Source: Candidatus Cryosericum septentrionale (lineage in GTDB: Bacteria > Caldisericota > Caldisericia > Cryosericales > Cryosericaceae). Taken from it: a stretch of DNA of 38,417 nt. The translations under genes and the position numbers were made by a program. This document shows, in pieces, positions 24,835 through 35,220 of this stretch (position 1 is its first letter; the number at the start of each line of letters is the position of its first letter). Under the pieces are notes generated by a model. The model was not told the origin of the DNA. It saw only the letters and a list, made by a program, of their open reading frames with translations, and searched no databases. The stretch covers positions 432 through 38,848 of the forward strand of contig NZ_QXIY01000012.1 of assembly GCF_003570995.1 (NCBI RefSeq), in the 5' to 3' direction.

Positions 24835-24868
24835 GAACTGCAAGGCTCACACCAAACGTGGAGGCTGT

Positions 24869-25933
24869 ATGGAAAACGGAAAGATGACCGACAAGGTACC
24901 GAAGAACGAGGCCGCCGACAGAGTAGCCGATCGTGACAAGGCTCTCGCAGTTGCTATGTCTCAGATAGAGAAGCAGTTTGGGAAGGGTTCAGTCATGAAG
25001 CTTGGCGATCGCTCAGACAGGGCGTTGGTCCCTGCCATCTCGACCGGGAGCCTTTCCCTTGATGCCGCGCTCGGCATCGGCGGGCTTCCACGTGGCAGGA
25101 TCGTCGAGATCTATGGTCCGGAGGGAGGAGGCAAGACCACTCTTGGTCTCCAGGCAATTGCCGAGGCACAGAAGGCGGGGGGCAGGGCGGCGTTCATCGA
25201 CACTGAGCATGCTCTTGACCCCGCGTACGCCCGCAACATCGGAGTCGACGTAGACGAGCTGATCATCTCACAGCCTGACTATGCCGAGCAAGCTCTGGAG
25301 ATAGCCGACATGCTTGTTCAATCAGGTGGTTTGGACGTGTTTGTTCTTGATTCTGTGGCTGCGCTTGTACCGAGAGTTGAACTCGAAGGCATGATGGGGG
25401 ATCAGTTCGTGGGACTTCAGGCGCGTCTCATGTCCCAGGCTCTGCGCAAACTTGCAGGTGTCCTGAGCAAGTCACAGACGTGTGCTATCTTCATTAACCA
25501 GTTGCGCGAGAAGATTGGCGTCACGTATGGGAATCCGGAGGTCACCCCAGGTGGGCGTGCTCTGAAGTTCTACTCATCCGTGAGGCTGGAAGTGCGTCGC
25601 GTCGAGAGTATCACCGAGGGCGACGCGGTCATTGGCAACAAGGTGAAGGTAAAGGTTGTCAAGAACAAGATGGCACCGCCCTATCGGGTGGCGCAGTTTG
25701 ACATCATTTTCGGCAAGGGTATCCAGACGTTCGGCGAGGTCGTAGACTTGGCCGTGCAGTTCGACATCATCGAGAAGAGCGGGTCGTGGTATGCCTACGG
25801 CGGCACACGGCTTGCCCAGGGACGCGACAATGCTGCGGCCTACCTCAAGGAGCACCCAGACATCATGGCCGAGATAAAAGGCAAGGTCCGCGACAAGCTT
25901 TCGCCTCAAGCGGATCCCGTCCCCACAGACTAG
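24869..25933 (+). CDS. recA: Recombinase RecA
   Basis: RecA forms ATP-dependent filaments on single-stranded DNA for homologous recombination and SOS signalling. The family landmarks are clear: [59 protein letters not shown] and the basic C-terminal domain. The length is 354 residues. The Walker A loop reads GPEGGGKTT where nearly all RecA proteins have GPESSGKTT; the Lys-Thr pair that binds ATP is kept. GTGGAGGC precedes ATG 24869. Confidence 0.97.
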   Translation: MENGKMTDKVPKNEAADRVADRDKALAVAMSQIEKQFGKGSVMKLGDRSDRALVPAISTGSLSLDAALGIGGLPRGRIVEIYGPEGGGKTTLGLQAIAEAQKAGGRAAFIDTEHALDPAYARNIGVDVDELIISQPDYAEQALEIADMLVQSGGLDVFVLDSVAALVPRVELEGMMGDQFVGLQARLMSQALRKLAGVLSKSQTCAIFINQLREKIGVTYGNPEVTPGGRALKFYSSVRLEVRRVESITEGDAVIGNKVKVKVVKNKMAPPYRVAQFDIIFGKGIQTFGEVVDLAVQFDIIEKSGSWYAYGGTRLAQGRDNAAAYLKEHPDIMAEIKGKVRDKLSPQADPVPTD

Positions 25934-26009
25934 TTCGGCAGGGTTCCTTGAAGGCACTTCGGTCGGCGTTGGCCGGACCGGAGTCATACACACTAAGGAT
26001 GGTAGATAC

Positions 26010-27560
26010 ATGCCTGGAATAAACGGGATCATCTCCTCCGCGATATACGCGGGGATGCTGATTCTTGGTATTGTCATAGGTCTCCTCATCGAAGGATACA
26101 TCGCCAGGAACCGTGTCGAGTCAGCGCGTGAGCTCGTACGCAAGATGGAACAGGAAGCGCGTTCGAGTATCGAGGCCGAGAATGCCAAGAACAGGCTCAA
26201 GCTCCAAGAAGAACTGGAAGAGAAGAAAAACAGTCTGGAGAACAAGTTCGTTGCCCGCCAGACAGAGCTGCAGAAGACGGAGCATCGTCTGATCCAGAAA
26301 GAGACCTTTCTTGATCATCGCGTTGAACAGGTGGAGCAGAAAGACAGAGATCTTGACGCAGCACAAGAGAAGCTTCGCAGCAAGACGGAGGTCCTCGAGG
26401 GTCAGCGAGTTGCTGCGGAAGCTGAATTGCAGCGCATCGCGCAACTGAATCCCGAGGAGGCCCGGACGATCGTTCTGGACCGAGCCGAGAAGGACACGAG
26501 GTCTCGTGTCGCCAAGATGGTAGGCGAGGTGGTGCACGAAGCTCAGCTTCAGGCTGATGCCAAGGCAGCTGAGGTCATTGCTTCGTCTATCCAGAAGATT
26601 GCCACTGACTACGTGGGTGAGTCTACGATCAGCGTTGTTCCTCTCCCCTCCGAAGACTGGAAGGGACGCATCATTGGCCGGGAAGGCCGGAATATCAGGG
26701 CTTTCGAGACCCTGACCGGTGTGGACCTCCTGATCGATGATACGCCGGAAGCCGTCACCTTGTCCGCGTTCAACCCGATTCGACGGGAAGTAGCGCGGAT
26801 TGCCCTGGAACGGCTGGTTGCTGACGGGCGCATTCACCCGGCGCATATCGAACAATTCGTCGAGGAAGCAGAACACCAGATGGACGAGCGAGTTTTCAGT
26901 GAAGGGCAGCAGGCCGCAAATCATGTCGGCATTGCTGGCCTCTCCGACGAAATCACTCGCCTGATTGGCCGTCTGAAGTACCGCACCAGCTATGGTCAGA
27001 ACGTCCTCGCGCATTCGGTGGAGGCGGCTTTCATAGCAGCCAACATCGCGTCTGAGCTGAAACTGCCTGCCGGACCAGCAAAGCGGGCGGGGTTCCTTCA
27101 CGACATCGGCAAGGCTGTCGACTATGAAGTCGAAGGGCCACACGCGCTCATCGGGTCGGACATCCTGAACAAGTCTGGCGAATCCGGGGACATCGTTCAT
27201 GCTGTCGCCGCACATCATGCCGACATTCCCATGGAGACCGTTCTTGACGTCATCGTGCACGTCGCTGACGCTCTCTCTGCATCGAGACCGGGCGCTCGCC
27301 GTGAGAGCGTTGAAAGCTATATCAAGCGCCTGGAGAAACTGGAGTCTATTGCGAACTCGATACCAGGAATCAAGAAGTCCTATGCCATACAGGCGGGGCG
27401 CGAGCTCCGAATTCTTGTGGAACCCGATGAAGTTGACGAGTCCCTGGCAGCAAAGATCGCCATGGATGTTGCTCGCAAGGTGGAGCTGGAAGTCTCGTAC
27501 CCGGGGCAGATCAAGGTGACCGTTGTTCGTGAGACCAGATATTCCGACTACGCCAAATAG
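26010..27560 (+). CDS. rny: Ribonuclease Y
   Basis: RNase Y is a membrane-anchored endoribonuclease that starts mRNA decay in many bacteria. It has an N-terminal membrane helix (about residues 4-27), then a long charged coiled coil (about 30-190). A KH domain follows (about 205-270, GRIIGREGRNIRAFE), then an HD domain with HSVEAAFIA and FLHDIGKAVDYE supplying the metal ligands. The 516 residues match the family. The recA-rny order is common in Gram-positive and deep-branching bacteria. The 76-base gap before it contains an imperfect GC-rich hairpin (about 25955-25984) without a T-run. Confidence 0.96.
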   Translation: MPGINGIISSAIYAGMLILGIVIGLLIEGYIARNRVESARELVRKMEQEARSSIEAENAKNRLKLQEELEEKKNSLENKFVARQTELQKTEHRLIQKETFLDHRVEQVEQKDRDLDAAQEKLRSKTEVLEGQRVAAEAELQRIAQLNPEEARTIVLDRAEKDTRSRVAKMVGEVVHEAQLQADAKAAEVIASSIQKIATDYVGESTISVVPLPSEDWKGRIIGREGRNIRAFETLTGVDLLIDDTPEAVTLSAFNPIRREVARIALERLVADGRIHPAHIEQFVEEAEHQMDERVFSEGQQAANHVGIAGLSDEITRLIGRLKYRTSYGQNVLAHSVEAAFIAANIASELKLPAGPAKRAGFLHDIGKAVDYEVEGPHALIGSDILNKSGESGDIVHAVAAHHADIPMETVLDVIVHVADALSASRPGARRESVESYIKRLEKLESIANSIPGIKKSYAIQAGRELRILVEPDEVDESLAAKIAMDVARKVELEVSYPGQIKVTVVRETRYSDYAK

Positions 27561-29223
27561 CGCTCTCAACGGCCTGGATACTGCATATAGACTGCCTTTC
27601 AAGAAGGATTCTCTCGGTAAACTCCCGGCTATGCCGGGGGTTTACGTCATACGGGATTCTTCTGACCGTATCATCTATGTCGGCAAAGCGAAGAATCTCC
27701 GCAAGAGAGTCGAGTCGTATTTTAGAAATGACCTGAACCCGAAAACAAGATCGATGGTGGGCAATGCCCGTTTCTTCAGTTTCATCACGGCGGGACACGA
27801 GGACCAGGCCCTGGTGCTCGAGTCGAACTTCATCAAGCGCTACAAGCCCCACTACAATATCCAGCTCATCGACGGCAAGTCGTATCCCCTTATCGAGTTG
27901 ACGGGAGAGGCCTTTCCGATCCTCAGGAAAACCCGACGCGTGAGGACGGCCAGAAGCCGCTACTTCGGTCCATATCCGAAGTCTGGACTGCTGAATCTTG
28001 GGCTTGACAGCCTGAGACATGCGTTTCCAGTCAGAACGTGTCATCGACGAATCGATCCGGTGAAACCTACCAAGCCGTGCCTTGATTTTGATCTAGGCCT
28101 CTGTCTGGCGCCGTGTGGAAACAGATGTTCCCAAGATGAGTATGCCGAGGTGGTCCAGAACCTGTCGGAATTCCTAAACGGCAAGATGCGCACGTTGCTG
28201 AGGCAGCTCGAGAACAGCATGGATCAAGCGTCTCGGTCGCAGCAGTACGAGTGGGCGGTACGCTACCGGGACTCCTACCTTGCGCTGAAGGGACTGTTTG
28301 AGCGGTACGCCGTGTTCGCGCCCCGGGCGCGAGACATGGATGTCTTCGCGTTTTATCAACAGGGGAATCTTGTTGCCGTTGTCCGGCAAGCGCTTCGCGA
28401 GGGAAGGCTGATCGCCTCCACAGAGTTCATCTATGACCTGAAAGGCAAGGAGGCACTCGATGCAGTCATGCGGGCGGACCTCATCATTGATTTCTACCAC
28501 CGGTTTCGTGTAGCTGCTCCGGCCCGGATAGCTGTCGACGCTTTGGGCGCCGAAGCGACAATTGTGCGCGAGCGGCTGCGGGAGGCGCTTGGGGTCGCAA
28601 TTTCCTTGGCATCGCCACGTTCGACGGAGACCTCGCGTCTCCTGCGCTTCGCAGTTGAGAACGCGGAACAGAAACTGATTGCCTCGACACGGGCGAGTGA
28701 CATCCCTGCGCAGTTGTCCGTCCTGAAGGCGGTATTGGATCTTGCCCACATGCCGGTGCGTATCGAGGGCTACGACGTATCGAACATCTCAGGAAAGGAC
28801 GCTACCGTTTCCATGGTCGTTTTTGTGGCCGGCAAACCGGCAAAGGATCAGTACAGGCTGTTCAACATGCGCTCCCTGGATATGCCGAACGATCCGGCAA
28901 TGCTGGCAGAGGCTCTTACTCGACGCTTCGCGAGATGGAACGACATTACTTTCGGTGATCCTGCGAATCTCCTGCTGATCGACGGTGGGCTTTCGCAACT
29001 GGGAGCCGTATGTGCTGTGCGCGACAATGCTGGTGTGAATGTGCCTGTTGTGGGCATTGCCAAGAAGGAAGAACTCCTGTACCGCGAAGGAACACCGGAA
29101 CCGGTACGGCTCTCACATGATTCCGCCGCTTTGCTGTTGCTCATGGCGGTTCGGGACGAAGCTCATCGCTTTGGCAAGCGAGAGTTTCACAAACGCCACG
29201 AACGTCCTCTGAAGCACCGCTGA
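27529..29223 (+). CDS. uvrC: Excinuclease ABC subunit C, short form
   Basis: UvrC makes both incisions in nucleotide excision repair. It has the N-terminal GIY-YIG nuclease (PGVYVIRDSSDRIIYVGKAK, residues about 35-55), a cysteine set of the iron-sulfur type (TCHR, PCLDF, CLAPC, NRC), and the UvrB-binding UVR motif near 215-245. The RNase H-like nuclease has GYDVSNISG, LLIDGG and RDEAHRF. The protein then ends at KREFHKRHERPLKHR, so the C-terminal helix-hairpin-helix domain present in most UvrC proteins is missing, giving 564 residues rather than about 600. The start is uncertain: GTG 29 bases into the 3' end of rny has AAGGTGA nine bases upstream, and TTG 27523 is the alternative. Confidence 0.92.
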   Translation: MRPDIPTTPNSALNGLDTAYRLPFKKDSLGKLPAMPGVYVIRDSSDRIIYVGKAKNLRKRVESYFRNDLNPKTRSMVGNARFFSFITAGHEDQALVLESNFIKRYKPHYNIQLIDGKSYPLIELTGEAFPILRKTRRVRTARSRYFGPYPKSGLLNLGLDSLRHAFPVRTCHRRIDPVKPTKPCLDFDLGLCLAPCGNRCSQDEYAEVVQNLSEFLNGKMRTLLRQLENSMDQASRSQQYEWAVRYRDSYLALKGLFERYAVFAPRARDMDVFAFYQQGNLVAVVRQALREGRLIASTEFIYDLKGKEALDAVMRADLIIDFYHRFRVAAPARIAVDALGAEATIVRERLREALGVAISLASPRSTETSRLLRFAVENAEQKLIASTRASDIPAQLSVLKAVLDLAHMPVRIEGYDVSNISGKDATVSMVVFVAGKPAKDQYRLFNMRSLDMPNDPAMLAEALTRRFARWNDITFGDPANLLLIDGGLSQLGAVCAVRDNAGVNVPVVGIAKKEELLYREGTPEPVRLSHDSAALLLLMAVRDEAHRFGKREFHKRHERPLKHR

Positions 29224-29240
29224 TTTCGAAAGGAGACCTT

Positions 29241-29597
29241 ATGAACCTCATCATTCGTCTGTTGCTGAATGCTTCGGTTTTTCTGCTCGTCAGCCGGGTG
29301 GTTCCCGGATTCGAGGTTGCCTCGCTATGGACGGCGTTATGGGCCGCACTCATCTTTGGGTTCGTGAACGCTCTCATTCGCCCGATCTTGCTCGCCATAA
29401 GCCTTCCACTGAGCATTCTGAGTCTTGGATTGTTCACGCTTGTCATCGACGCGGCGGTCATGGCCCTGACAGCATGGCTGGTCCCGGGCTTTGACGTGCA
29501 TGGATTCCTGGCGGCGCTCATCGGGTGGGTGCTCGTGTCCTTCGGGAGCATGATTGTTTCATCTTTACTCAGAGAGAACGAAGGGAAGCGGAAATGA
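29241..29597 (+). CDS. Phage holin family 4-like (YvlD/DUF360) membrane protein
   Basis: This 118-residue protein is almost wholly membrane-embedded, with about four hydrophobic helices and a short basic tail (LLRENEGKRK). The pattern NLIIRLLLNASVFLLVSRVV, then GFVNALIRPIL and LPLSILSLGLFTLVIDA, is typical of the YvlD family, whose members are named after phage holins but sit in ordinary chromosomes; the role is unknown. AAAGGAG precedes ATG 29241, and the stop overlaps the next gene (ATGA). Confidence 0.85.
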   Translation: MNLIIRLLLNASVFLLVSRVVPGFEVASLWTALWAALIFGFVNALIRPILLAISLPLSILSLGLFTLVIDAAVMALTAWLVPGFDVHGFLAALIGWVLVSFGSMIVSSLLRENEGKRK

Positions 29598-30325
29598 GTC
29601 CACAGATGCTTGGCGACTTCCACGTCCATACCGTCTTCTCGGGACATGCGTTCTCCACACTTCAGGAAGTAGTTGTTGCAGCACAGCAGCGTGGCCTGAA
29701 GTATCTTGCCATTACGGATCATGGGCCTGCGCGCCCGGACGGACCCAAGTTGGATTACTTCAAGAATCTTAACAGACAGGACACTCTGCGGCGCTTGCCC
29801 GGGATCAGGGTGCTCATAGGAGTCGAAGCCAACATCATTGATCCCTGGGGCGATCTGGACATGCCCGAGAAGTTGCTGCATGAGCTCGACATCGTCATTG
29901 CCGGGTTCCACAATTCCACAGGATATGGGGGCTCGTCGGTTTCGGAGAACACGGGAGCCCTTGTCAAGGCTATCGAGAGAAACCGGATAACGGTCGTGGC
30001 TCATATCGGTGACCGCCGTTTTCCATATCCGGTAGATCTCGAAGAGTCGATTGCGGCCGCAGCAGCAAAGGGAGTGCTTGTCGAGCTGAACGAGTCGGCG
30101 CTTCATCCGTGGAAGGACGTCAACGTTGCTCACTACGAGCGCGTCCTGGAGCTCCTCGGCAAGTACCATGCCCCGATCCTGATGAGCTCGGATTCGCACA
30201 TCTCCTACAGCGTAGGCATTGTGTCGGAGTGCGAGAGGCTTCTGGTTGCACACGGCATCGATCCAGCTTCTACGGTGAACTACTCGGAAGAACTGATTCA
30301 GAAGTACCTAGTCCCGCGGTCATGA
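29594..30325 (+). CDS. PHP-domain phosphoesterase (YcdX-like)
   Basis: This is a metal-dependent phosphoesterase of the PHP superfamily. Metal ligands appear as DFHVHTVFSGHA (His10, His12), AITDHGPA, GVEANII, AGFHNST, VVAHIGD and the final SSDSHISYSVG, in the usual order over 243 residues. ATG 29594 overlaps the previous stop and is preceded by GAAGGGAAG; a longer upstream frame is rejected because the PHP fold begins just after this Met. The family includes histidinol phosphatases and DNA polymerase-associated domains. Nothing in the context points to histidine synthesis, so the substrate is open. Confidence 0.85.
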   Translation: MSPQMLGDFHVHTVFSGHAFSTLQEVVVAAQQRGLKYLAITDHGPARPDGPKLDYFKNLNRQDTLRRLPGIRVLIGVEANIIDPWGDLDMPEKLLHELDIVIAGFHNSTGYGGSSVSENTGALVKAIERNRITVVAHIGDRRFPYPVDLEESIAAAAAKGVLVELNESALHPWKDVNVAHYERVLELLGKYHAPILMSSDSHISYSVGIVSECERLLVAHGIDPASTVNYSEELIQKYLVPRS

Positions 30326-31569
30326 GCGGCGAAGGCATCGCGCGAACGGCGGTCATTGTAAGCGTTCGGAGGATCGGCGAGATCGTCGATCCTGACCGCC
30401 CAGAAGAAACGCGGCAGCTGGCCGAAGGCCTCGGAGTGGAAGTACTCGAGTCCAAAACTTATGTGCAACGGATCCCTCAGCGTTTCCTCCTTGGCAAGGG
30501 GCAGGTCGAAGAGCTGCATGAGCTGCTGCAGGCCCTCAGGGCCGATCTCGTCATTTTCGACTCTGAGCTTACGCCTCTGCAGTATCGCCATATGATCGAC
30601 CATCTGGAGAGTTCCGTCATGGACCGAGCCAGACTCATCCTGGAGACATTCGCCTCTCAGGCTCACACGGCCGAGGCAAGGAAGCGCGTCCAGATTGCTG
30701 AGCGTCTCTTCGAGCTCACGCAGCTGCGGGCGATGAACGCAGGGTATGACCAGCAGGCAGGCTATATCGGCATGCGCGGGCCAGGCGAGACCCTGTTTCA
30801 GAAGCGCCGCAGAGCAAAGAGATCGGAGATCCACGATCTTCGTGAAGAGGTGAAGGAAGTCGATACGCGGTATGCCATCAAGACGCACACTCGGCAGGAA
30901 TCGGCGATTGCGAAGATAGCTGTGGTAGGGTACACGAATGCCGGCAAGAGCACGATGATCAACCTGCTGGCGGGGTCCGAGCTGCTGGTCGAGGACAGGC
31001 TCTTTGCCACACTGGACACAGCGGCAAGACCAGCTCACTTCGGACGCCAGTCCACTATACTCATCGATACGGTCGGCTTCATCCGGGACCTGCCGGAATC
31101 ACTGATGGATTCGTTTCGTTCGACTCTCGAGGAAGCTCGTGATGCGGACCTTCTGCTGCACGTTGTCGATGCCGGCGTGCGAGACCTGCACGAGCGTGTT
31201 CACGTGGTCAACACCGTTCTGGCACGCATTGGCTGCGCCGACATCCCCCGGGTGCTGATCTTTAACAAGATCGATACCGTCGATCAGGCCAGGCGGGAGA
31301 GTGTTCTCCTCATCGGGACAGGGTTCTTGGTCTCCGCTGCAACTCTCGAGGGTATCGATCGACTCAAGGACCACATTGCAGAAGTCCTGCTCCGTCGCGT
31401 TGTGCACGGGCGATACGCTATCCCGTTCACTGAGCCGGGAGCGCGAGCTGAAGTCTATGCCGGCGCAGTTGTCCTGAATGAGAGACTCACCGCGCGGAGC
31501 TGGATCATCGAAGCAGCCGGCGCAGCCCCCGGCGCTCGTCTCCCTCAGCGTTTCTTGCGAAAGGATTGA
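30322..31569 (+). CDS. hflX: Ribosome-associated GTPase HflX
   Basis: HflX splits stalled 70S ribosomes, notably under stress. The N-terminal HflX domain contains QRFLLGKGQVEEL and the GTP-binding linker region ends MRGPGETLFQKRRR. The G domain has G1 GYTNAGKST, G3 DTVGFI and G4 NKID. ATG 30322 overlaps the PHP gene's stop (ATGA). The 415 residues fit the family. An upstream extension of this frame into the PHP gene has no homology. No gene overlaps its end, and a promoter for queA follows. Confidence 0.94.
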   Translation: MSGEGIARTAVIVSVRRIGEIVDPDRPEETRQLAEGLGVEVLESKTYVQRIPQRFLLGKGQVEELHELLQALRADLVIFDSELTPLQYRHMIDHLESSVMDRARLILETFASQAHTAEARKRVQIAERLFELTQLRAMNAGYDQQAGYIGMRGPGETLFQKRRRAKRSEIHDLREEVKEVDTRYAIKTHTRQESAIAKIAVVGYTNAGKSTMINLLAGSELLVEDRLFATLDTAARPAHFGRQSTILIDTVGFIRDLPESLMDSFRSTLEEARDADLLLHVVDAGVRDLHERVHVVNTVLARIGCADIPRVLIFNKIDTVDQARRESVLLIGTGFLVSAATLEGIDRLKDHIAEVLLRRVVHGRYAIPFTEPGARAEVYAGAVVLNERLTARSWIIEAAGAAPGARLPQRFLRKD

Positions 31570-31627
31570 CCAGCAGCCACTCAGTTCTCCGGAACCATCA
31601 TGTGAATGCCTGCGAGCCCCGGCTCTA

Positions 31628-31655
31628 TTGGCAACGGGAGCTGCATCCATATAAT
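31628..31655 (+). promoter_or_regulatory. Sigma-70 promoter upstream of queA
   Basis: TTGGCA (31628-31633, five of six) and a perfect TATAAT (31650-31655) are 16 bases apart, in the only gap of notable size in this part of the window. It probably drives queA and tgt. Confidence 0.75.
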
Positions 31656-31728
31656 AGACTCTGTCGAACTGGAGCCGGATGCATGACGTCGGCGCACAGC
31701 GGCGTGGAGCCAAGGAGTTGTGCAAAGC

Positions 31729-32751
31729 GTGAATATACGGGACTTCGACTACGAGCTGCCAGAGGCGCTGATTGCCCAGACGCCTCTTGAACAGCGCGAC
31801 CTTGCACGTCTCATGGTCGTGGACCGAGCGGCCGGGACGATCGAGCACGGACTGTTTCGCGATCTTCTTTCGTACCTTCGTCCTCATGATGTCATCGTTG
31901 TCAACGATACGCGCGTCAATGAGGCCAGTTTCAGCTGCCGTAAGGACAGCACGGGCGCAATGATCGACGTCCTGCTGACCGGGCGGCGTTCGCCGACGAG
32001 ATTCCAGGCACTGGTCAGGCCATTGAAGCGCCTTCACACGGGGGAGACGTGCACTGTTACGTCTGACGTTAGCCTGCGGCTGCTGGAGCGCAACGACGAC
32101 GGTGACGCGATGCTCGAGTTCTCTCGTGATCCATACACCAGTGAAGAATTCCGGGCCATAGCACGTGTTCAGATTCCACCCTACATCAAGCAGTTTCCCC
32201 GTGATCCTGGAGCCTATCAGACCGTTTATGCCCGCGAGCCAGGATCGGTCGCGGCACCGACCGCAGGGCTACATTTCACGGCGGAGCTGCTGGACAGCGT
32301 GAGAGGTCTGGGTGTCGACATCGAGCACGTTACACTCGATGTCGGGCTGGGAACGTTTCAGCCGGTCCGCGTCGACACCGTCGAAGACCACCACATGCAT
32401 ACCGAGCGGTTCACGCTGCCTGAGGAAACGGCAAGGGCCGTCAACGCAGCTCGCGCAAACCACGCGGCCGTGACTGCCATCGGCACGACGGTCGCCAGGA
32501 CACTCGAGTCATGCATCAACCCGGACGGGACCGTCAGAGCAGGCAGCGGACAGACCAGCATCTTCATCTATCCTCCTCATGAGTTCCACGGATTCGACCA
32601 TCTGGTCACGAACTTTCATCTCCCGAAATCGACCCTGCTGATGCTCGTTGGGGCGTATATGGGCATGGAGCTCATGTGGAAAGCATATCATGAGGCGATC
32701 AGTGAGCGATACCGTTTCTTCAGCTTTGGCGATGCCATGCTGATCCTCTAG
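31729..32751 (+). CDS. queA: S-adenosylmethionine:tRNA ribosyltransferase-isomerase
   Basis: QueA transfers and rearranges the ribosyl part of SAM onto preQ1 in tRNA to make epoxyqueuosine. The family start (IRDFDYELPEALIAQTPLEQ) and blocks DVIVVNDTRV, AAPTAGLHFT, HVTLDVGLGTFQPVR and FDHLVTNFHLPKSTLLMLV are intact. GTG 31729 is favoured because AAGGAG lies 11 bases upstream and homologues begin right here; GTG 31720 would leave only two bases of spacing. The product is 340 residues. It works in the step after Tgt, encoded next. Confidence 0.93.
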   Translation: MNIRDFDYELPEALIAQTPLEQRDLARLMVVDRAAGTIEHGLFRDLLSYLRPHDVIVVNDTRVNEASFSCRKDSTGAMIDVLLTGRRSPTRFQALVRPLKRLHTGETCTVTSDVSLRLLERNDDGDAMLEFSRDPYTSEEFRAIARVQIPPYIKQFPRDPGAYQTVYAREPGSVAAPTAGLHFTAELLDSVRGLGVDIEHVTLDVGLGTFQPVRVDTVEDHHMHTERFTLPEETARAVNAARANHAAVTAIGTTVARTLESCINPDGTVRAGSGQTSIFIYPPHEFHGFDHLVTNFHLPKSTLLMLVGAYMGMELMWKAYHEAISERYRFFSFGDAMLIL

Positions 32752-33885
<1,134 letters not shown>

Positions 33886-33910
33886 GCGTCTCGCAGTGCT
33901 CATTGCTGCA

Positions 33911-33939
33911 TTGACACTGAGTCCTATTTGATGTACATT
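33911..33939 (+). promoter_or_regulatory. Candidate promoter of secD-secF
   Basis: A perfect TTGACA (33911-33916) and TACATT (33934-33939, four of six) are 17 bases apart in the 85-base gap before secD, where yajC is often found in other genomes but is absent here. Confidence 0.6.
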
Positions 33940-33970
33940 TGATGTGTTGTCGAAACGAGGAGGAACCATA

Positions 33971-35209
33971 ATGCGGTCGAAAGTAACAGCAAGCCTTATT
34001 CTTGTGATTGTCGTGGCTATCGTCGCTGGTGTGATCAACTACCAGGGATTGATTGCCAAGAACACGAAGCTGGTCCCGAAGCTGGGGCTTGATCTCAGAG
34101 GCGGCGTGCGCATCGTGCTCGAGGGGCAGGACACGGAGTCGGCAAAGGCGACCAACGACGCGATCAACGCGGCGGTCAGCGTCATCGACAAGCGGGTTAA
34201 CGCTCTCGGAGTCAGCGAGGCGGTCGTCGTTCGTGAGGGCGCCAACTCAAAACGTATCATGGTAGAGCTTCCTGGTTGGGAGGATCCTGAACGCGCCAAG
34301 CAGCTCATTGGCAAGACCGCGCTGCTTGAGTTCAAGACGGAGGACGGAAAGGTTGTCGTGAATGGTTCCAACCTCAAGACCGCCCAGCTTATCTTCAGCC
34401 AAGCGCAGGAGAGTCTGGGAGAACCCCAGATCTCGTTTGAGCTGGACGCAGCGGGTACTACTGCGTTCGCTGCCGCAACTCAGGCGAATATCGGGAAGAA
34501 GATCACCATCTACCTTGACAGCCAAGTTCTGATGAGCCCGACAGTCGAAGTCGCGATCACGGACGGCAAGGGCGTCATCAGCGGAGGATTCACGGCTGAG
34601 CAGGCCAGCAACGACGCACTATTGCTGAAGAGTGGATCACTTCCTGTCAAACTGGTTACGCTCTCCGAAGAAGTCGTTGGACCTTCGCTCGGCAGTGTTT
34701 TTGTCCACCGCAGTGCGTTGGCGGCAGTGATTGCCTTTCTCCTCGTCGTCATCTGGATGTTCCTCATGTACCGCTATCTAGGTCTCGTCTCCGGCATTGC
34801 TCTTGTCGTCTACGCCGATATTCTCATGGCTACCTATCTCGTACTACATGCAACACTCTCGCTGCCCGCCATCGGTGGCGCAATCCTGTCCATCGGAATG
34901 GCAGTGGATGCCAACTGTATCATCTTCGAGCGTATTCGTGAAGAACTTGGGATGAAGAAAACCGTCAAGAGCGCAATTGGGGCTGGCTTCTCCCGGGCAT
35001 TCCGCGCGGTGTTTGACTCCAACCTGACCGTGCTCGTGGGCACCGTGTTCCTGTTTTACTTCGGTAGCGGCACCGTGCGCGGATTTGCCGTGACGCTTGC
35101 TCTCGGTGTTCTCGCCAGCATGTTCACGGCTGTGTTTGCCAGCCATATGCTGGTCGACCTCCTGCTCACTCCTGGCATTGCCAAGAACAGCAGGAAATTC
35201 CTCGGTTAG
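33971..35209 (+). CDS. secD: Protein translocase subunit SecD
   Basis: SecD works with SecF to pull exported proteins through SecYEG using the proton or sodium gradient. It has an N-terminal membrane helix (about residues 7-25) followed by LGLDLRGGVRIVLE, the hallmark of the P1 domain. After a periplasmic domain of about 200 residues come five membrane helices including AVDANCIIFERIREEL. ATG 33971 follows a GAGGAGG site. At 412 residues it is the compact form. SecF begins 11 bases downstream. Confidence 0.95.
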   Translation: MRSKVTASLILVIVVAIVAGVINYQGLIAKNTKLVPKLGLDLRGGVRIVLEGQDTESAKATNDAINAAVSVIDKRVNALGVSEAVVVREGANSKRIMVELPGWEDPERAKQLIGKTALLEFKTEDGKVVVNGSNLKTAQLIFSQAQESLGEPQISFELDAAGTTAFAAATQANIGKKITIYLDSQVLMSPTVEVAITDGKGVISGGFTAEQASNDALLLKSGSLPVKLVTLSEEVVGPSLGSVFVHRSALAAVIAFLLVVIWMFLMYRYLGLVSGIALVVYADILMATYLVLHATLSLPAIGGAILSIGMAVDANCIIFERIREELGMKKTVKSAIGAGFSRAFRAVFDSNLTVLVGTVFLFYFGSGTVRGFAVTLALGVLASMFTAVFASHMLVDLLLTPGIAKNSRKFLG

Positions 35210-35220
35210 GCGGTGCAGCT

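Noticed and set aside
24818-24868. SOS (LexA) box upstream of recA
   Set aside because: No inverted repeat resembling the Gram-positive or proteobacterial LexA consensus is present in this gap.
26121-27602. A 493-codon minus-strand open frame across rny
   Set aside because: It is the reverse-strand shadow of RNase Y, with no recognisable domain.
29200-29240. Frameshift hiding the end of uvrC
   Set aside because: Only 17 bases separate the stop from the next start, including its ribosome binding site, so there is no room for a missing helix-hairpin-helix domain in another frame.
29141-30253. A 370-codon minus-strand open frame over the YvlD-like and PHP genes
   Set aside because: It crosses three genuine plus-strand genes with clear family motifs and good start sites, and shows no homology pattern of its own.
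31570-31728. Possible preQ1 riboswitch upstream of queA
   Set aside because: The gap contains a convincing promoter, but I could not find the small pseudoknot pattern of a preQ1 aptamer between the start site and the ribosome binding site.
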